The notes beneath the pieces were generated by a model that saw only the letters and a program-made list of their open reading frames with translations, searched no databases and was not told the origin of the DNA. Positions 45,500-54,392 of a stretch of DNA of 64,000 nt are shown here, piece after piece. Each line of letters opens with the position of its first letter. Position 1 is the stretch's first letter. A program made the position numbers and the translations under genes. Source of the DNA: Sinisalibacter lacisalsi (GTDB lineage Bacteria; Pseudomonadota; Alphaproteobacteria; Rhodobacterales; Rhodobacteraceae); the NCBI RefSeq assembly GCF_014640115.1, contig NZ_BMGI01000002.1, positions 124,001-188,000 on the forward strand, read 5' to 3'.

Positions 45500-47564
45500 C
45501 CACCCCGCCGAGCCGCTCCAGCATCGGCGCGAGGAAGGGCTCGTAGGGCCGCCAGGCTTCGGAACTTCCGGTATACATCTTCTGGCGCACCTGCGTCGCC
45601 GACACCGTGCGCACCGCGCGCCTGGTCTGGTGGAAGTCGAGGCAGGCCTCTTCCCAGTCGAGCCCGGCGGCGGCGAGGAGCTTGCGGGTCTCTTCTTCCT
45701 GGTGCTCGGTGAGGCGCTCGTAGGGCACGGTGGTGATCCGCCCCGGGTAGAGGCCCGACCAGAAATCCATCAGATCGAGATGCGCGAGATACATCGCGGC
45801 GGTATCGGCCATGTCGGTGCCGAAATTGTTGGCCCGCCCGATGAAGGTGTTGGAATAGTTCGACCAGCAGGTGGCGCGGGCATCGCGGCGCATGAACAGA
45901 ACCCGCGCCTCGGGCATCGCGGCGAGGGCGTGGCCGAGGTGGCGGAAGTTGAGCGGGGTCTTGTCGGTGACCACGGGCTTGTCGGCCCCGAGCCGTTCGA
46001 GCGCGCCGAAGTAATCGCGCCGCAGCGCGATCAGCGTCTCGCGGTCGGGCGCCGCGCCGACCTCGGCATCGCGCCAGCCCAGCCGCGCCATGCCGGCGTC
46101 GATCGCGGGCAGCTCGCCGGCGCCGTGCACCTGGCTGTGGCTGGCGAGGATCTGCTCGACGAGCGAGGTGCCCGAGCGCGGCATCCCGACGATGAACACC
46201 GGGCGGTGCGGTGCCGGCACCTCGGCCAGCGCCGCCGCGTCGAGCGGGGCGATCCCGTCCGCGAATTGCGCCTTCATCGCCGCGAACATGGCGAGGTGGG
46301 CGTTGATATCGTAGGGTTCGGCCTCGCGCCGCAGGCGGTTGGCGCGGTCGAGCCGGGCGAAGGCCGCCGCCGCGTCGCCGGCCTTGTCCAGCGCCTTGAA
46401 CAGGGTGAAGCCGATGATCGTGCGCTGCCCCGGGCTTACCCCCGGGTCTTCCAACATCGCCTCCATGCGGGCGTAGTCGGGGTGATCGAGCGTCAGGGTC
46501 TCCATCTGCCAGCGCAAGGCCAGCGGCTCGGGCGTCGACGGATCGAGCGCGTAGGCCTTGTCGAGCGCCGCCACTGCGCTGTCCTTGTCGCCCAGCTCGC
46601 GGTGGAACTTGCCGATGAGGTTCCACGCCCGGGCATCCTTCGGATCACGCGCCAGCGCCGTCTCGCAGGCGGCGAGCGCCTCTTCGGGGCGGTTCACGTC
46701 GCCGAGCGCGCGGGCGTGGTTGGTGTGCAGCACCGCCAGCTCGGGCTTGAGCGCGGCGGCGCGGCCCAGCGCCTCCACCGCCTCGTCGACCCGGCCCAGC
46801 GCGTTGAGCGCGTTGCCGAGGTTGTTGAGCACGTCGACGTTGCCCGGATCGAGCGCCTGGGCCGCCTCGAAAGTGGCGAGCGCCTTTTGCGCCTGGCCCA
46901 GCGCGGCGTGGGCATTCCCGAGGCCGATATGCGCCTGCGGCAGCTTCGGCGCGCGGGCGACGGCCCGTTCGAACACTGGCACCGCCTCTTTCGCCCGCTC
47001 GGTGTTGACCAGCGCATAGCCCAGCATCAGCTGCGCCTGGACGAAATCGGGATCGAGCTTCAGCGCGACGCGGGCGGCGGCCTCGGCCTCGTCGTAGCGC
47101 CCGAGCTGGGCGAGGGCGGTGGCCTTGTTGGCCGGCGCTCCGGCAAAGCCCGGATCGAGCGCGATCACCCGGTCGAAGCCCTGGACGGCGGCCTCCAGCT
47201 TGCCGGCCCGCATCTGCGCCAGCGACAAAAGGTTGATCAGCGCCGGATCCTTCGGAAACAGCAGCGCGAGGCGCTGGCCCTCGGCCAGCACGCTGGCAAG
47301 GTCGCCGCGTTCCATCAGCCGCTGGAGCGCCTGCATCTGCTGCGGCGCCGGGCCGGGGGCGCGGGGTGCGGCGGCCTGCCGGGCGGCGCCGGGCATTGCA
47401 CCAGGGCGGGCCGGGCGTGCTGTGGCGAGCGCCTCCAGCCCCTTGCGGGCGGTGGCATTGCCGGGAAACTTCGCCAGAACCTTGCGGTAGAGCGCCGCCG
47501 CGCCGGCGCGATCGCCCTTCTTCGCCAGCTTCGCTGCCTTGCGCAAGGTGCCGTCAACCGACAT
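45495..47564 (-). CDS. TPR-repeat sulfotransferase family protein
   Basis: The 689-residue protein has an N-terminal array of about ten TPR-like repeats (for example MSVDGTLRKAAKLAKKGDRA, then repeated 34-residue units with A-x-N/LG patterns through about residue 400). The C-terminal sulfotransferase-like domain contains the PAPS-binding FIVGMPRSGTSLVEQIL and later VVTDKTPLNFRHLG. Such proteins are common in alphaproteobacteria and may sulfate carbohydrates or tyrosines. The frame is open to 47630, but ATG 47564 follows GGGGGAGA and starts the first TPR. Confidence 0.88.
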   Translation of the reverse strand: MSVDGTLRKAAKLAKKGDRAGAAALYRKVLAKFPGNATARKGLEALATARPARPGAMPGAARQAAAPRAPGPAPQQMQALQRLMERGDLASVLAEGQRLALLFPKDPALINLLSLAQMRAGKLEAAVQGFDRVIALDPGFAGAPANKATALAQLGRYDEAEAAARVALKLDPDFVQAQLMLGYALVNTERAKEAVPVFERAVARAPKLPQAHIGLGNAHAALGQAQKALATFEAAQALDPGNVDVLNNLGNALNALGRVDEAVEALGRAAALKPELAVLHTNHARALGDVNRPEEALAACETALARDPKDARAWNLIGKFHRELGDKDSAVAALDKAYALDPSTPEPLALRWQMETLTLDHPDYARMEAMLEDPGVSPGQRTIIGFTLFKALDKAGDAAAAFARLDRANRLRREAEPYDINAHLAMFAAMKAQFADGIAPLDAAALAEVPAPHRPVFIVGMPRSGTSLVEQILASHSQVHGAGELPAIDAGMARLGWRDAEVGAAPDRETLIALRRDYFGALERLGADKPVVTDKTPLNFRHLGHALAAMPEARVLFMRRDARATCWSNYSNTFIGRANNFGTDMADTAAMYLAHLDLMDFWSGLYPGRITTVPYERLTEHQEEETRKLLAAAGLDWEEACLDFHQTRRAVRTVSATQVRQKMYTGSSEAWRPYEPFLAPMLERLGGVV

Positions 47565-47637
47565 CGCCGTCTCCCCCGGAGTTGTTCCCACCCGTTTTCT
47601 CACGCAGCCGCGCCGAAGGCCAGAGCCCACCGGCGGT

Positions 47638-48378
47638 TCAGCCGCCGTAGCGCGCCACGAAGTTGCGCAGGATCAGCTCTGGATAACGCACGTCCTGGCC
47701 GCGCACCTCCTCGATCAGCGCCGCCGCCGTCTCGGGCGGGAAATAGCCCTTGTGCTTGTAGATGTGGATGCGGGTCTCGAACCCTTCGGCGTCGGCCTCG
47801 GGGTGAAACTGCGTGGCATAGACGTTCTGGCCGTAGCGCAGCATCTGGAACGGCGTGGGGCCGGAGCCGACCAGCCGCACCGTGCCGGGCGGCAGCGCCT
47901 GCACCGCCTCCTTGTGGCCGACGAAGGCACGGAAGCTGTCGGGCACCCCGGCGAGCATCGGATCGGCGCGGCCCTCTGCCGTGAGGGTGCAATCGACCGC
48001 GCCCACCGGCTCGCCGTAGGCGTCCTTCGACACGATCCCGGGGCTCAGGTGATGGCCGAGAATGCCGATGCCGTAGCAGCAGCCGAGATAGGGCAGGTCG
48101 CGGGCGCAGATCTCGGGCATCAGCCCCATGATCGCGTCCTCGATACGTTTTTCCACCGGGTCTTTCTCGTCCTCGGGGTCGGAGACGCAGCCCGGGCCGC
48201 CGCCGACGATCACGCCGCTGTAGGCGTCGAGCGAAAGCTCGGCCGGCAGGCGCTCCTGGTCGAGCCGGATGCGGTGCACGTCGCCGGCCGAGAGCCCGCC
48301 CTTGGCGAGAATGGCGGCGAACTCGTTGTCGGCGGCCTGCGCCTCGGGGCGCAGCTGCAGGATGAGAAACGGTTTCAT
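47638..48378 (-). CDS. Type 1 glutamine amidotransferase (GuaA-like GATase)
   Basis: The 246-residue class I amidotransferase domain has oxyanion and nucleophile region YLGCCYGIGILGHHL (Cys) and the His/Glu pair in ATQFHPEADAEGF. The N-terminal strand MKPFLILQLRPEAQAADNEF is typical of stand-alone GMP-synthase-like amidotransferases that hydrolyse gamma-glutamyl amides. The substrate is unknown. ATG 48378 is preferred over the longer open frame to 48435. Confidence 0.88.
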   Translation of the reverse strand: MKPFLILQLRPEAQAADNEFAAILAKGGLSAGDVHRIRLDQERLPAELSLDAYSGVIVGGGPGCVSDPEDEKDPVEKRIEDAIMGLMPEICARDLPYLGCCYGIGILGHHLSPGIVSKDAYGEPVGAVDCTLTAEGRADPMLAGVPDSFRAFVGHKEAVQALPPGTVRLVGSGPTPFQMLRYGQNVYATQFHPEADAEGFETRIHIYKHKGYFPPETAAALIEEVRGQDVRYPELILRNFVARYGG

Positions 48379-48438
48379 GGCCTGTCCGCTAGCCCGCGGG
48401 GCGCGGTCGGTCAAGCCAAAGCGGGCAGGCGGCACAGA

Positions 48439-49959
48439 TCAGAACGTCGCGCCGAGAAGGCGGTCGATCGGGGCGAAATCGTCGGTGAGCACGAGTTGGC
48501 CGTGTTCGGCGCGCAGGGCGGCAAGGAAGCTCTCTGGCAGGCGGCCGAAGCCCTTGGGCGCGGGCGCGCGGGTTTCGAGAAACCCGGCCGGGCTGGCGCC
48601 GTCGCCCGCCGCCAGCACGAAAACCCGTTGCGCGCCCGGTTCCAGCCGCTCGGCACTCGTCCAGACCTCAACGACGGGAAACACCGCCTCGGCCGTCGCC
48701 AGGATCGCGGCGAGGGCGGCGAGGCTGTCGGCATGGTCGATCACGTTCATCAGGAAAACCCCGCCGGGGGCGAGGCGTGAAGCCGCAAGCTCGAAGAACT
48801 CGCGGGTGATCAGGTGTTGCGGCACCGCGATGTCGGTGAAGGCATCGCCGATGATCACGTCGTATCTATCGGGCCGGCGGGCGAGGGCGCGGCGTGCGTC
48901 CTCGTGCAGGATCTCGACGCCCTCAGGGTCGAACCAGAAATCGGAGATCGCCATCGCGGTCACCGCCGGGTCTATCTCGGCCACGGTCATTTCCGGGCGC
49001 GGCGCGCGCGCGCCCCAGGCGCGGGGGATCGAGTAGGTGCCACCGCCGATGAAGAAGGCGTGGAAAGCCCGCGTGCCCATGCGGTGGCGGGCGATGACCT
49101 CAAGGAGCGCGGCGTGGTCGGTGTGCATCACCCCCGGCGCGTCGCGCGCGGAAATGCCGTGGGCGAGGTGATCGAGCACCATCAGCCGCACCGGCGCCTG
49201 CGGATCGGTCGAAACATCGAGGCTGCGCAGGCAGAAATACCGGCTTTCCATGGTGCAGGGGTTGGGCGCGGCCAGCGTGGCTGCGGCCAGCGCCAGCGGC
49301 GCGATCAGTGCGCCCGCCGCCAGTGCCAGCGGCGGCGGGTGCCCCGCCCGGCGGCCGAGCGCGAGCAGGAGAAGCGTGGCCAGCGCATAGGCGACGGTGA
49401 CCGCGGCGAGCGTGCCGATCGAGCCGAGCCAGGCGATGAACACGAACCCCGCAAGCAGCGTGCCGGCGATCGCCCCGATCGCCCCGGCGGCGAACATCGC
49501 GCCGAGCGCGCGTCCCTGCCGGTCGGGGGCGGCGGCCACGGCGATGGCGGCCAGCACCGGGGCGGGGATGCCGGCGAAGAGCGAGGGCAGGAAGAAGGCG
49601 ATCATGCTGAGCGCGACGATGGCGGTTACCGCGTTGTCGGTGGCGGGCAGCACGACATCGGCGCCCCAGCGCAAGAGGAAGACCGCGCCCGCCGTGGTCA
49701 GCGCCGCCGCCGCCAGCGCCCAACCGGTGGCGACAAGGGCGCGCGCGGGCTGGCGCTCGGCGATGATGCCGCCGATCCAGTGGCCGGCGGAGAACCCCGC
49801 GAGCACCACCGCGATCACCGAGGTCCAGGTGTAGAGCGACATGCCGACGTAAGGCGCGAGCAGCCGGCCCGCGACGATCTCGACCACGAGAGAGGCGGCC
49901 GAAACCGCGCCTTGAAGCGCGACGAGAAGCCAGACGGGGGGCAGGGCGCGAGCGGTCAT
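48439..49959 (-). CDS. Membrane-fused spermidine synthase-like protein
   Basis: The 506-residue protein has an N-terminal membrane domain of about nine hydrophobic helices (LVALQGAVSAASLVVEIVAG, then repeated Ala/Gly/Leu-rich segments) fused to a C-terminal spermidine synthase-type methyltransferase fold. The latter contains FFIGGGTYSIPRAW, TVAEIDPAVTAMA and DVIIGDAFTDIAVP. Such fusions are annotated as fused-MFS/spermidine synthases, and few have been tested. It is divergent from the cytochrome gene at 50152 and could share the regulatory palindrome there. Confidence 0.85.
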   Translation of the reverse strand: MTARALPPVWLLVALQGAVSAASLVVEIVAGRLLAPYVGMSLYTWTSVIAVVLAGFSAGHWIGGIIAERQPARALVATGWALAAAALTTAGAVFLLRWGADVVLPATDNAVTAIVALSMIAFFLPSLFAGIPAPVLAAIAVAAAPDRQGRALGAMFAAGAIGAIAGTLLAGFVFIAWLGSIGTLAAVTVAYALATLLLLALGRRAGHPPPLALAAGALIAPLALAAATLAAPNPCTMESRYFCLRSLDVSTDPQAPVRLMVLDHLAHGISARDAPGVMHTDHAALLEVIARHRMGTRAFHAFFIGGGTYSIPRAWGARAPRPEMTVAEIDPAVTAMAISDFWFDPEGVEILHEDARRALARRPDRYDVIIGDAFTDIAVPQHLITREFFELAASRLAPGGVFLMNVIDHADSLAALAAILATAEAVFPVVEVWTSAERLEPGAQRVFVLAAGDGASPAGFLETRAPAPKGFGRLPESFLAALRAEHGQLVLTDDFAPIDRLLGATF

Positions 49960-50094
49960 GCAGGGTCCTCGGCGGGTGGATCGGTGGCGACTTTGCGGCG
50001 CGGCCCGCCGTGGGGCAAGGGCAAACTCCGCCCCAGGGCGCGCTCCTGCGGCAATTCGTGCCCTCGCCTCGGGGCGGGCAAAAGTAACATAACA

Positions 50095-50112
50095 GATAAC
50101 AGATATGTTATC
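50095..50112 (+). promoter_or_regulatory. Inverted repeat upstream of the octaheme cytochrome gene
   Basis: Perfect arms GATAACA (50095-50101) and TGTTATC (50106-50112) flank GATA, in a short AT-rich patch with extra ATAACAGATA repeats just before it. It lies 40 bases ahead of the cytochrome start and 136 bases from the divergent gene. It is the best candidate for a transcription-factor operator in this gap. The regulator is unknown. Confidence 0.6.
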
Positions 50113-50151
50113 CTTGGTCCTCGCAAGGGGGCCGGAACGGAGGAGACGGCA

Positions 50152-51819
50152 ATGCGGAGACTGGCAAGCATCGTCTGGCTGGTGCTCGGGCTGGGGGTCT
50201 GGCTCGGCCTTGCCGGCAACGGACTGGCACAGGACGAAACCGGGGCGACGCCGCCGCCCGACCGGGTGACCGCGCCCAACACCTCGACCGCGGATCACTC
50301 GAAATTCGAGATCCTCCAGCAGAGCTTCGCATCCGGCCCCGAGGTGACGGCGGCCTGCCTGTCGTGCCACACCGAGGCCGACGACCAGTTCATGCACACG
50401 ATCCACTTCCAGTGGGAATACGAAAGCTCCGCCGGCCAGATGCTGGGCAAGAAGAACGTGCTCAACGCCTTCTGCGGCAACGTCGCCGGCAACGAGCCGC
50501 GCTGCACCTCCTGCCACGCCGGCTACGGCTGGGACAACATGAACCAGCCGCCCCCGGCGCAATCGACCGCCGTCGACTGCCTTGCCTGCCATGACCGTTC
50601 GGGGCAATACACCAAGCTCGCCGACGCCGCCGGTCACCCGCCGCTGGAACCGGTGAAAGCCGGTGCGATGACGATCACCGGCCAGCCCGCCTGGGCCGTG
50701 GACCTCGCCAAGGCGGCGCAGAGCGTGGGCCAGCCCGGGCGCGACAACTGCGGCAACTGCCATTTCTACGGCGGCGGCGGCGACAACGTGAAACACGGCG
50801 ATCTTTCGTCGGTGCTCTACGAGCCGCCGCTGGCGGTCGACGTGCACATGTCGCCCGAGGGCGAGAACTTCACCTGTTCGACCTGCCACGTCTCGGACCA
50901 GCACGAATGGGCCGGCTCGCGCTACGACGTGCACGCCTCCGACCCCACGGGCACCGGCAAGCCCGGCGCGCGGCGCGACCTGGCCACCTGCGAAAGCTGC
51001 CACTCGAACGACCCGCACCCCTCGACGCTGATCGGCATGAAGCTCAACGACCACGTCGACGTGGTCGCCTGCCAGACCTGCCACATCCCCGAATTCGCCC
51101 GTGGCGGCGTGGCCACCAAGACGATGTGGGACTGGTCGACGGCGGGCAGGCTCTCGCCCGAGGGCAAGCCGATGCACGAGGAGAACTACATCCAGAGCGA
51201 CGGCACGGCGCTGCACACCTACCTCTCCACCAAGGGCGATTTCGAGTGGGGCGAGGATGTCGTGCCGCACTACGCCTGGTTCGACGGGCAGGTGGAATAC
51301 ACCACCGGCGACCAGACCATCGACCCCGAGAAGGTAGTCGAGGTCAACCGCATCCACGGTGCGCGCGACGACGGCAAGAGCCGGATCTGGCCGTTCAAGC
51401 TCATGGAGGGCCGGCAGGCCTATGACGCGGGCTTCGACAAGCTGGCCTATTCCCACGTCTGGGGCCCGACCACCGACACCGCCTTCTGGACGAATTTCGA
51501 CTGGTCGCGGGCGATCGAGGCGGGGATGAAGGCCGCCGGCTCGGAGTATTCGGGCGATTACGGCTTCGTCGACACCCACATGTACTGGCCGATCACCCAC
51601 ATGGTCGCACCGGCCTCCGACGCGGTGGCCTGCGCCGAATGCCACGCGCAGGACGCGCGCCTTGCCGGGCTTGCGGGGATCTACATGCCGGGCACCGAAA
51701 CGATGTCGTGGGTCGGCATCCTCGGCCGGTTGATGGTGCTCGCCGTGATCCTCGGCGTGCTCGGTCACGGCCTGTTGCGCCTGGTCACCCGCAGGAAGGG
51801 AGGAAGCCACCATGGCTAA
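50152..51819 (+). CDS. Octaheme c-type cytochrome, tetrathionate-reductase family (Otr-like)
   Basis: The 555-residue product has a signal peptide (MRRLASIVWLVLGLGVWLGL, cleavage near GLAQ), eight CxxCH haem motifs at about residues 69, 118, 143, 200, 242, 280, 307 and 494, and a C-terminal membrane anchor (VGILGRLMVLAVILGVLG). The spacing and the NDHVDVVACQTCHIPEFARG stretch match octaheme tetrathionate reductases, which also reduce nitrite and hydroxylamine. It would sit in the periplasm facing the membrane and take electrons from the cytochrome b of the next gene, which it overlaps by 8 bases. ATG 50152 follows GGAGGAGA. Confidence 0.9.
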   Translation: MRRLASIVWLVLGLGVWLGLAGNGLAQDETGATPPPDRVTAPNTSTADHSKFEILQQSFASGPEVTAACLSCHTEADDQFMHTIHFQWEYESSAGQMLGKKNVLNAFCGNVAGNEPRCTSCHAGYGWDNMNQPPPAQSTAVDCLACHDRSGQYTKLADAAGHPPLEPVKAGAMTITGQPAWAVDLAKAAQSVGQPGRDNCGNCHFYGGGGDNVKHGDLSSVLYEPPLAVDVHMSPEGENFTCSTCHVSDQHEWAGSRYDVHASDPTGTGKPGARRDLATCESCHSNDPHPSTLIGMKLNDHVDVVACQTCHIPEFARGGVATKTMWDWSTAGRLSPEGKPMHEENYIQSDGTALHTYLSTKGDFEWGEDVVPHYAWFDGQVEYTTGDQTIDPEKVVEVNRIHGARDDGKSRIWPFKLMEGRQAYDAGFDKLAYSHVWGPTTDTAFWTNFDWSRAIEAGMKAAGSEYSGDYGFVDTHMYWPITHMVAPASDAVACAECHAQDARLAGLAGIYMPGTETMSWVGILGRLMVLAVILGVLGHGLLRLVTRRKGGSHHG

Positions 51820-52468
51820 CCGCATCGTCAAGGTTTTCCCGCGATTCGAGCGGTTCTGGCACTGGACCCAGATGGCGCTGATCTTCACCCTGATCTTCAC
51901 CGGCTTCGGGCTGAACGGGCTGCATGGTCTGATCGGCTTCAAGATCGCGGTGATGTTGCACACACTCGCGGCGCTGGTGCTGCTCGGGGTCTGGCTCTTC
52001 GCCACCTTCTGGCTCTTCACCACGGGCACGTGGAAGCAGTTCCTGCCACGGGCCGACGGCATGTTCGAGGTTGCCCGCTTCTATGCCTGGGGCGTGTTCC
52101 GGGGCGAGGATCACCCCTATCGGAAACTGTTCTGGCGCAAGCACAACCCGCTCCAGGCGGCGACCTATTTCGTGTTGAAATGGATGATCTTTCCGGCGAT
52201 CTGGAGCACCGGTCTGGTCTATCTGACCTACAACTTCTGGGAGCCGCTGCCGAACGCGGTGTTCTGGCTCGAGATCGTCGCCAACCTGCACCTGCTGGCG
52301 GCCTACGTGATCGTGTCGTTCGTGATCATCCACGTCTACCTGCTGACCGTCGGTCACGGCTTCCGTGAGCACGTCAAGCCGATGGTGACCGGGTTCGACG
52401 AGATCGACCTGACACCGGAGCAGGAGGCCTACCTCGAACAGAACGAACCCTGGCGGCTGAAGCACTGA
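51812..52468 (+). CDS. Cytochrome b (b561/b6-type) membrane subunit
   Basis: This 218-residue membrane protein has four hydrophobic helices carrying paired histidines: ERFWHWTQMALIFTLIFTG, AVMLHTLAALVLLGVWL, ANLHLLAAYVIVSFVIIHVY. These are typical haem b ligands of cytochrome b/b6-domain proteins that oxidise quinol and pass electrons to a periplasmic cytochrome. The overlap with the octaheme gene suggests a fixed two-part complex. Confidence 0.88.
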   Translation: MANRIVKVFPRFERFWHWTQMALIFTLIFTGFGLNGLHGLIGFKIAVMLHTLAALVLLGVWLFATFWLFTTGTWKQFLPRADGMFEVARFYAWGVFRGEDHPYRKLFWRKHNPLQAATYFVLKWMIFPAIWSTGLVYLTYNFWEPLPNAVFWLEIVANLHLLAAYVIVSFVIIHVYLLTVGHGFREHVKPMVTGFDEIDLTPEQEAYLEQNEPWRLKH

Positions 52469-52633
52469 CCGGTGACCGGGCGCGGTGACGGGCGGTGCCT
52501 GCGCGGACAGCGGCCCGATCGGGTTCACCTGCGTGTCACACCTCGGTGAGACGGCGGCGGCGGGGTTGATCGGATGGGGGCGGTTGGTTGAGGCTGGTGC
52601 TGTGCCCGCACCCCCGACAGGAAAGGCCAGACC

Positions 52634-53392
52634 ATGCCCCTCAACGAACATCAGGAGACGCTCTGCCGCGAGAATAATACCGATTTCTCCGATCTCACCG
52701 CGCTGTTCATCAATACCTCGCTGAAACGCGATCCGAACGAGAGCCACACCCGGCTCCTGATGAACGTCTCCGCCACGATCATGGAGCGCAACGGCGTCAC
52801 GGTGGATCACCTGCACATGCTGTCGCACCGGGTTCCGCCGGGGGTTTACCCGGACATGACCGATCACGGCTGGGAGGCCGATGACTGGCCGGCGCTGTGG
52901 GAGCGGGTGAAGGCCGCCGACATCCTCGTTGTCGGAACGCCGCTCTGGCTGGGTGAGGAAAGCAGCGTCTGCCGGGTGTTGATCGAACGGCTCTACGGCA
53001 TGTCGGGCCTGCTCAACGACAAGGGCCAGTCGATCTATTACGGCAAGGTCGCGGGCAGTGTGATCACCGGCAACGAGGACGGGGTGAAACACGCGGCGAT
53101 GACGATCGGCTACGCGCTGTCGCATCTGGGCTGCACGATCCCGCCGCAGGCCGATTGCGGCTGGATCGGCGAGGCCGGGCCGGGCCCGTCCTACGGCGAC
53201 ATGGTCGATGGTGAGCCGGCCGGGTTCGACAATGAGTTCACCCAGCGCAACACCACGATCATGACATGGAACCTGCTGCATCTGGCGCGGATGCTGAAGG
53301 ACGCGGGCGGCTATTCCAGCCATGGCAACGACCGCAACGCCTGGGGCGCGGGCTGCCGCTTCGACCACGACAACCCCGAATACCGCCGCTGA
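52634..53392 (+). CDS. Flavodoxin-fold FMN reductase-like protein
   Basis: This 252-residue protein has a flavodoxin-like NADPH-dependent FMN reductase fold: LFINTSLKRDPNESHTRLL near the N-terminus (phosphate-binding S/T loop), the ILVVGTPLWLGEESSVCRVL block and a later GSVITGNEDGVKHAAM loop. It lies 165 bases after the cytochrome b gene, with a GGAAAGG site upstream of ATG 52634. It may recycle flavin or support the redox pair, which is inference. Confidence 0.82.
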   Translation: MPLNEHQETLCRENNTDFSDLTALFINTSLKRDPNESHTRLLMNVSATIMERNGVTVDHLHMLSHRVPPGVYPDMTDHGWEADDWPALWERVKAADILVVGTPLWLGEESSVCRVLIERLYGMSGLLNDKGQSIYYGKVAGSVITGNEDGVKHAAMTIGYALSHLGCTIPPQADCGWIGEAGPGPSYGDMVDGEPAGFDNEFTQRNTTIMTWNLLHLARMLKDAGGYSSHGNDRNAWGAGCRFDHDNPEYRR

Positions 53393-53412
53393 GACGGGCC
53401 GCTGACCTGAAA

Positions 53413-53438
53413 AGACAAACCCCGGCGCGGGGCCGGGG
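53413..53438 (-). terminator. Rho-independent terminator of the DUF882 gene
   Basis: Arms CCCCGGC (53420-53426) and GCCGGGG (53432-53438) form the stem with a 5-base loop. On the minus strand the stem is followed by TTTGTCTTTTC, a good U-rich tail. It lies 31 bases after the DUF882 stop and may also act weakly on the convergent flavodoxin gene. Confidence 0.7.
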
Positions 53439-53469
53439 CGATGTCGTCATCGATCGTGGGAAAAGAGGC

Positions 53470-54039
53470 TCAGCTGCCCCAGGTGCGCACCGCACCGCAA
53501 TCCATGTGCACGAAGTTGGAGCCGGAATACTTGCCAACACCGCCGGCCTTGCAGGCGGTCGCGGCCTTGAACATCTGGCCGACCGAGCGGCTCTTCAGCC
53601 GCAGGTCGGCGGCCTGGCCCTTGAGGTGCAGCGAGTTTTTCGCCACGCCGCGCGAACGCGAACGCAGCATCGCGTTGGTTTCGGGGCTGCGGTAGCCCGA
53701 CAGCAGCATGTAGGGTTCGTTCACGTCCAGTAGCCCGTGCGCGGCGGCCATGATGTCGAGCGTGCGGGTGTCGATCTGGACCATCTTGTTGTTGCGCCAG
53801 TCGCGCATGAAATGGTTGATTTCCGCGATCGCCTCGGGGATGTACTCCCCCTCGATCCAGTAGATCGTGTCGATCCGCTCGCCGGTCCGGCCCGAATGCA
53901 TCACGATGCGGCGGATGTCGCCGCCACCGCGGAGGAACCCGGCGGCATTGGCGAAAGTGGGGGCGGCGCTGACGGCGGTGGCCGCGAAGGCACCCAGCAG
54001 AGCGCGGCGGCTCAGTCCATTGGAGCTCGTGCTTGTCAT
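53470..54039 (-). CDS. DUF882/YcbK-family protein (M15-like), Tat-exported
   Basis: The 189-residue protein begins with a twin-arginine signal (GLSRRALLGAFAATAVSAAP) and then the DUF882/peptidase M15-like domain with SGYRSPETNAMLR, KNSLHLKGQAADLR and FVHMDCGAVRTWG, where His/Asp residues could bind zinc. E. coli YcbK has the same organisation and lies beside an L,D-transpeptidase gene, as here, in divergent orientation. It probably trims peptidoglycan. The start at 54039 places the RR motif near the N-terminus; a longer frame to 54132 is less likely. Confidence 0.88.
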   Translation of the reverse strand: MTSTSSNGLSRRALLGAFAATAVSAAPTFANAAGFLRGGGDIRRIVMHSGRTGERIDTIYWIEGEYIPEAIAEINHFMRDWRNNKMVQIDTRTLDIMAAAHGLLDVNEPYMLLSGYRSPETNAMLRSRSRGVAKNSLHLKGQAADLRLKSRSVGQMFKAATACKAGGVGKYSGSNFVHMDCGAVRTWGS

Positions 54040-54392
54040 CTGTCCCAGTTCGTCCCGTATCTTGTTTTTTACTCCGCGTCGCACTGCTCTGCGCGGCACG
54101 GTTGCTTTTTGCGCCTCAGCCCTCGGCGCCATCCCGTTATGTCATACAACGAATCGTCCTCCAACCCCCCGCGTTGCCATGGCGGCCACAGACAAGAAGA
54201 ATCGGCAGAAATTTGCTGAAAAGCCCCAACACCGGGTTAACTGTGGCTACAGTGTCGCACCCGCCCGTTCGGCGGCGACGAAAGACGCAATTTGGCGCGT
54301 TTGTGAATGGACTCGGCCCGTAGCCATGGCAAAATGGGTGGAATTCGGGGGATTTCTCCCGGTTTCCGCCTTTGAAGCGAGGAAGATTCAAG
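54040..54392. other. Divergent intergenic region of the peptidoglycan genes
   Basis: It must hold promoters for the DUF882 gene (-) and the L,D-transpeptidase gene (+). I see no gene; a minus-strand frame through part of it looks like a shadow. Confidence 0.4.

Noticed and set aside
45438-47984. An 848-residue plus-strand open frame opposite the sulfotransferase
   Set aside because: The minus strand carries TPR repeats and a PAPS-binding motif; the plus text has no family features.
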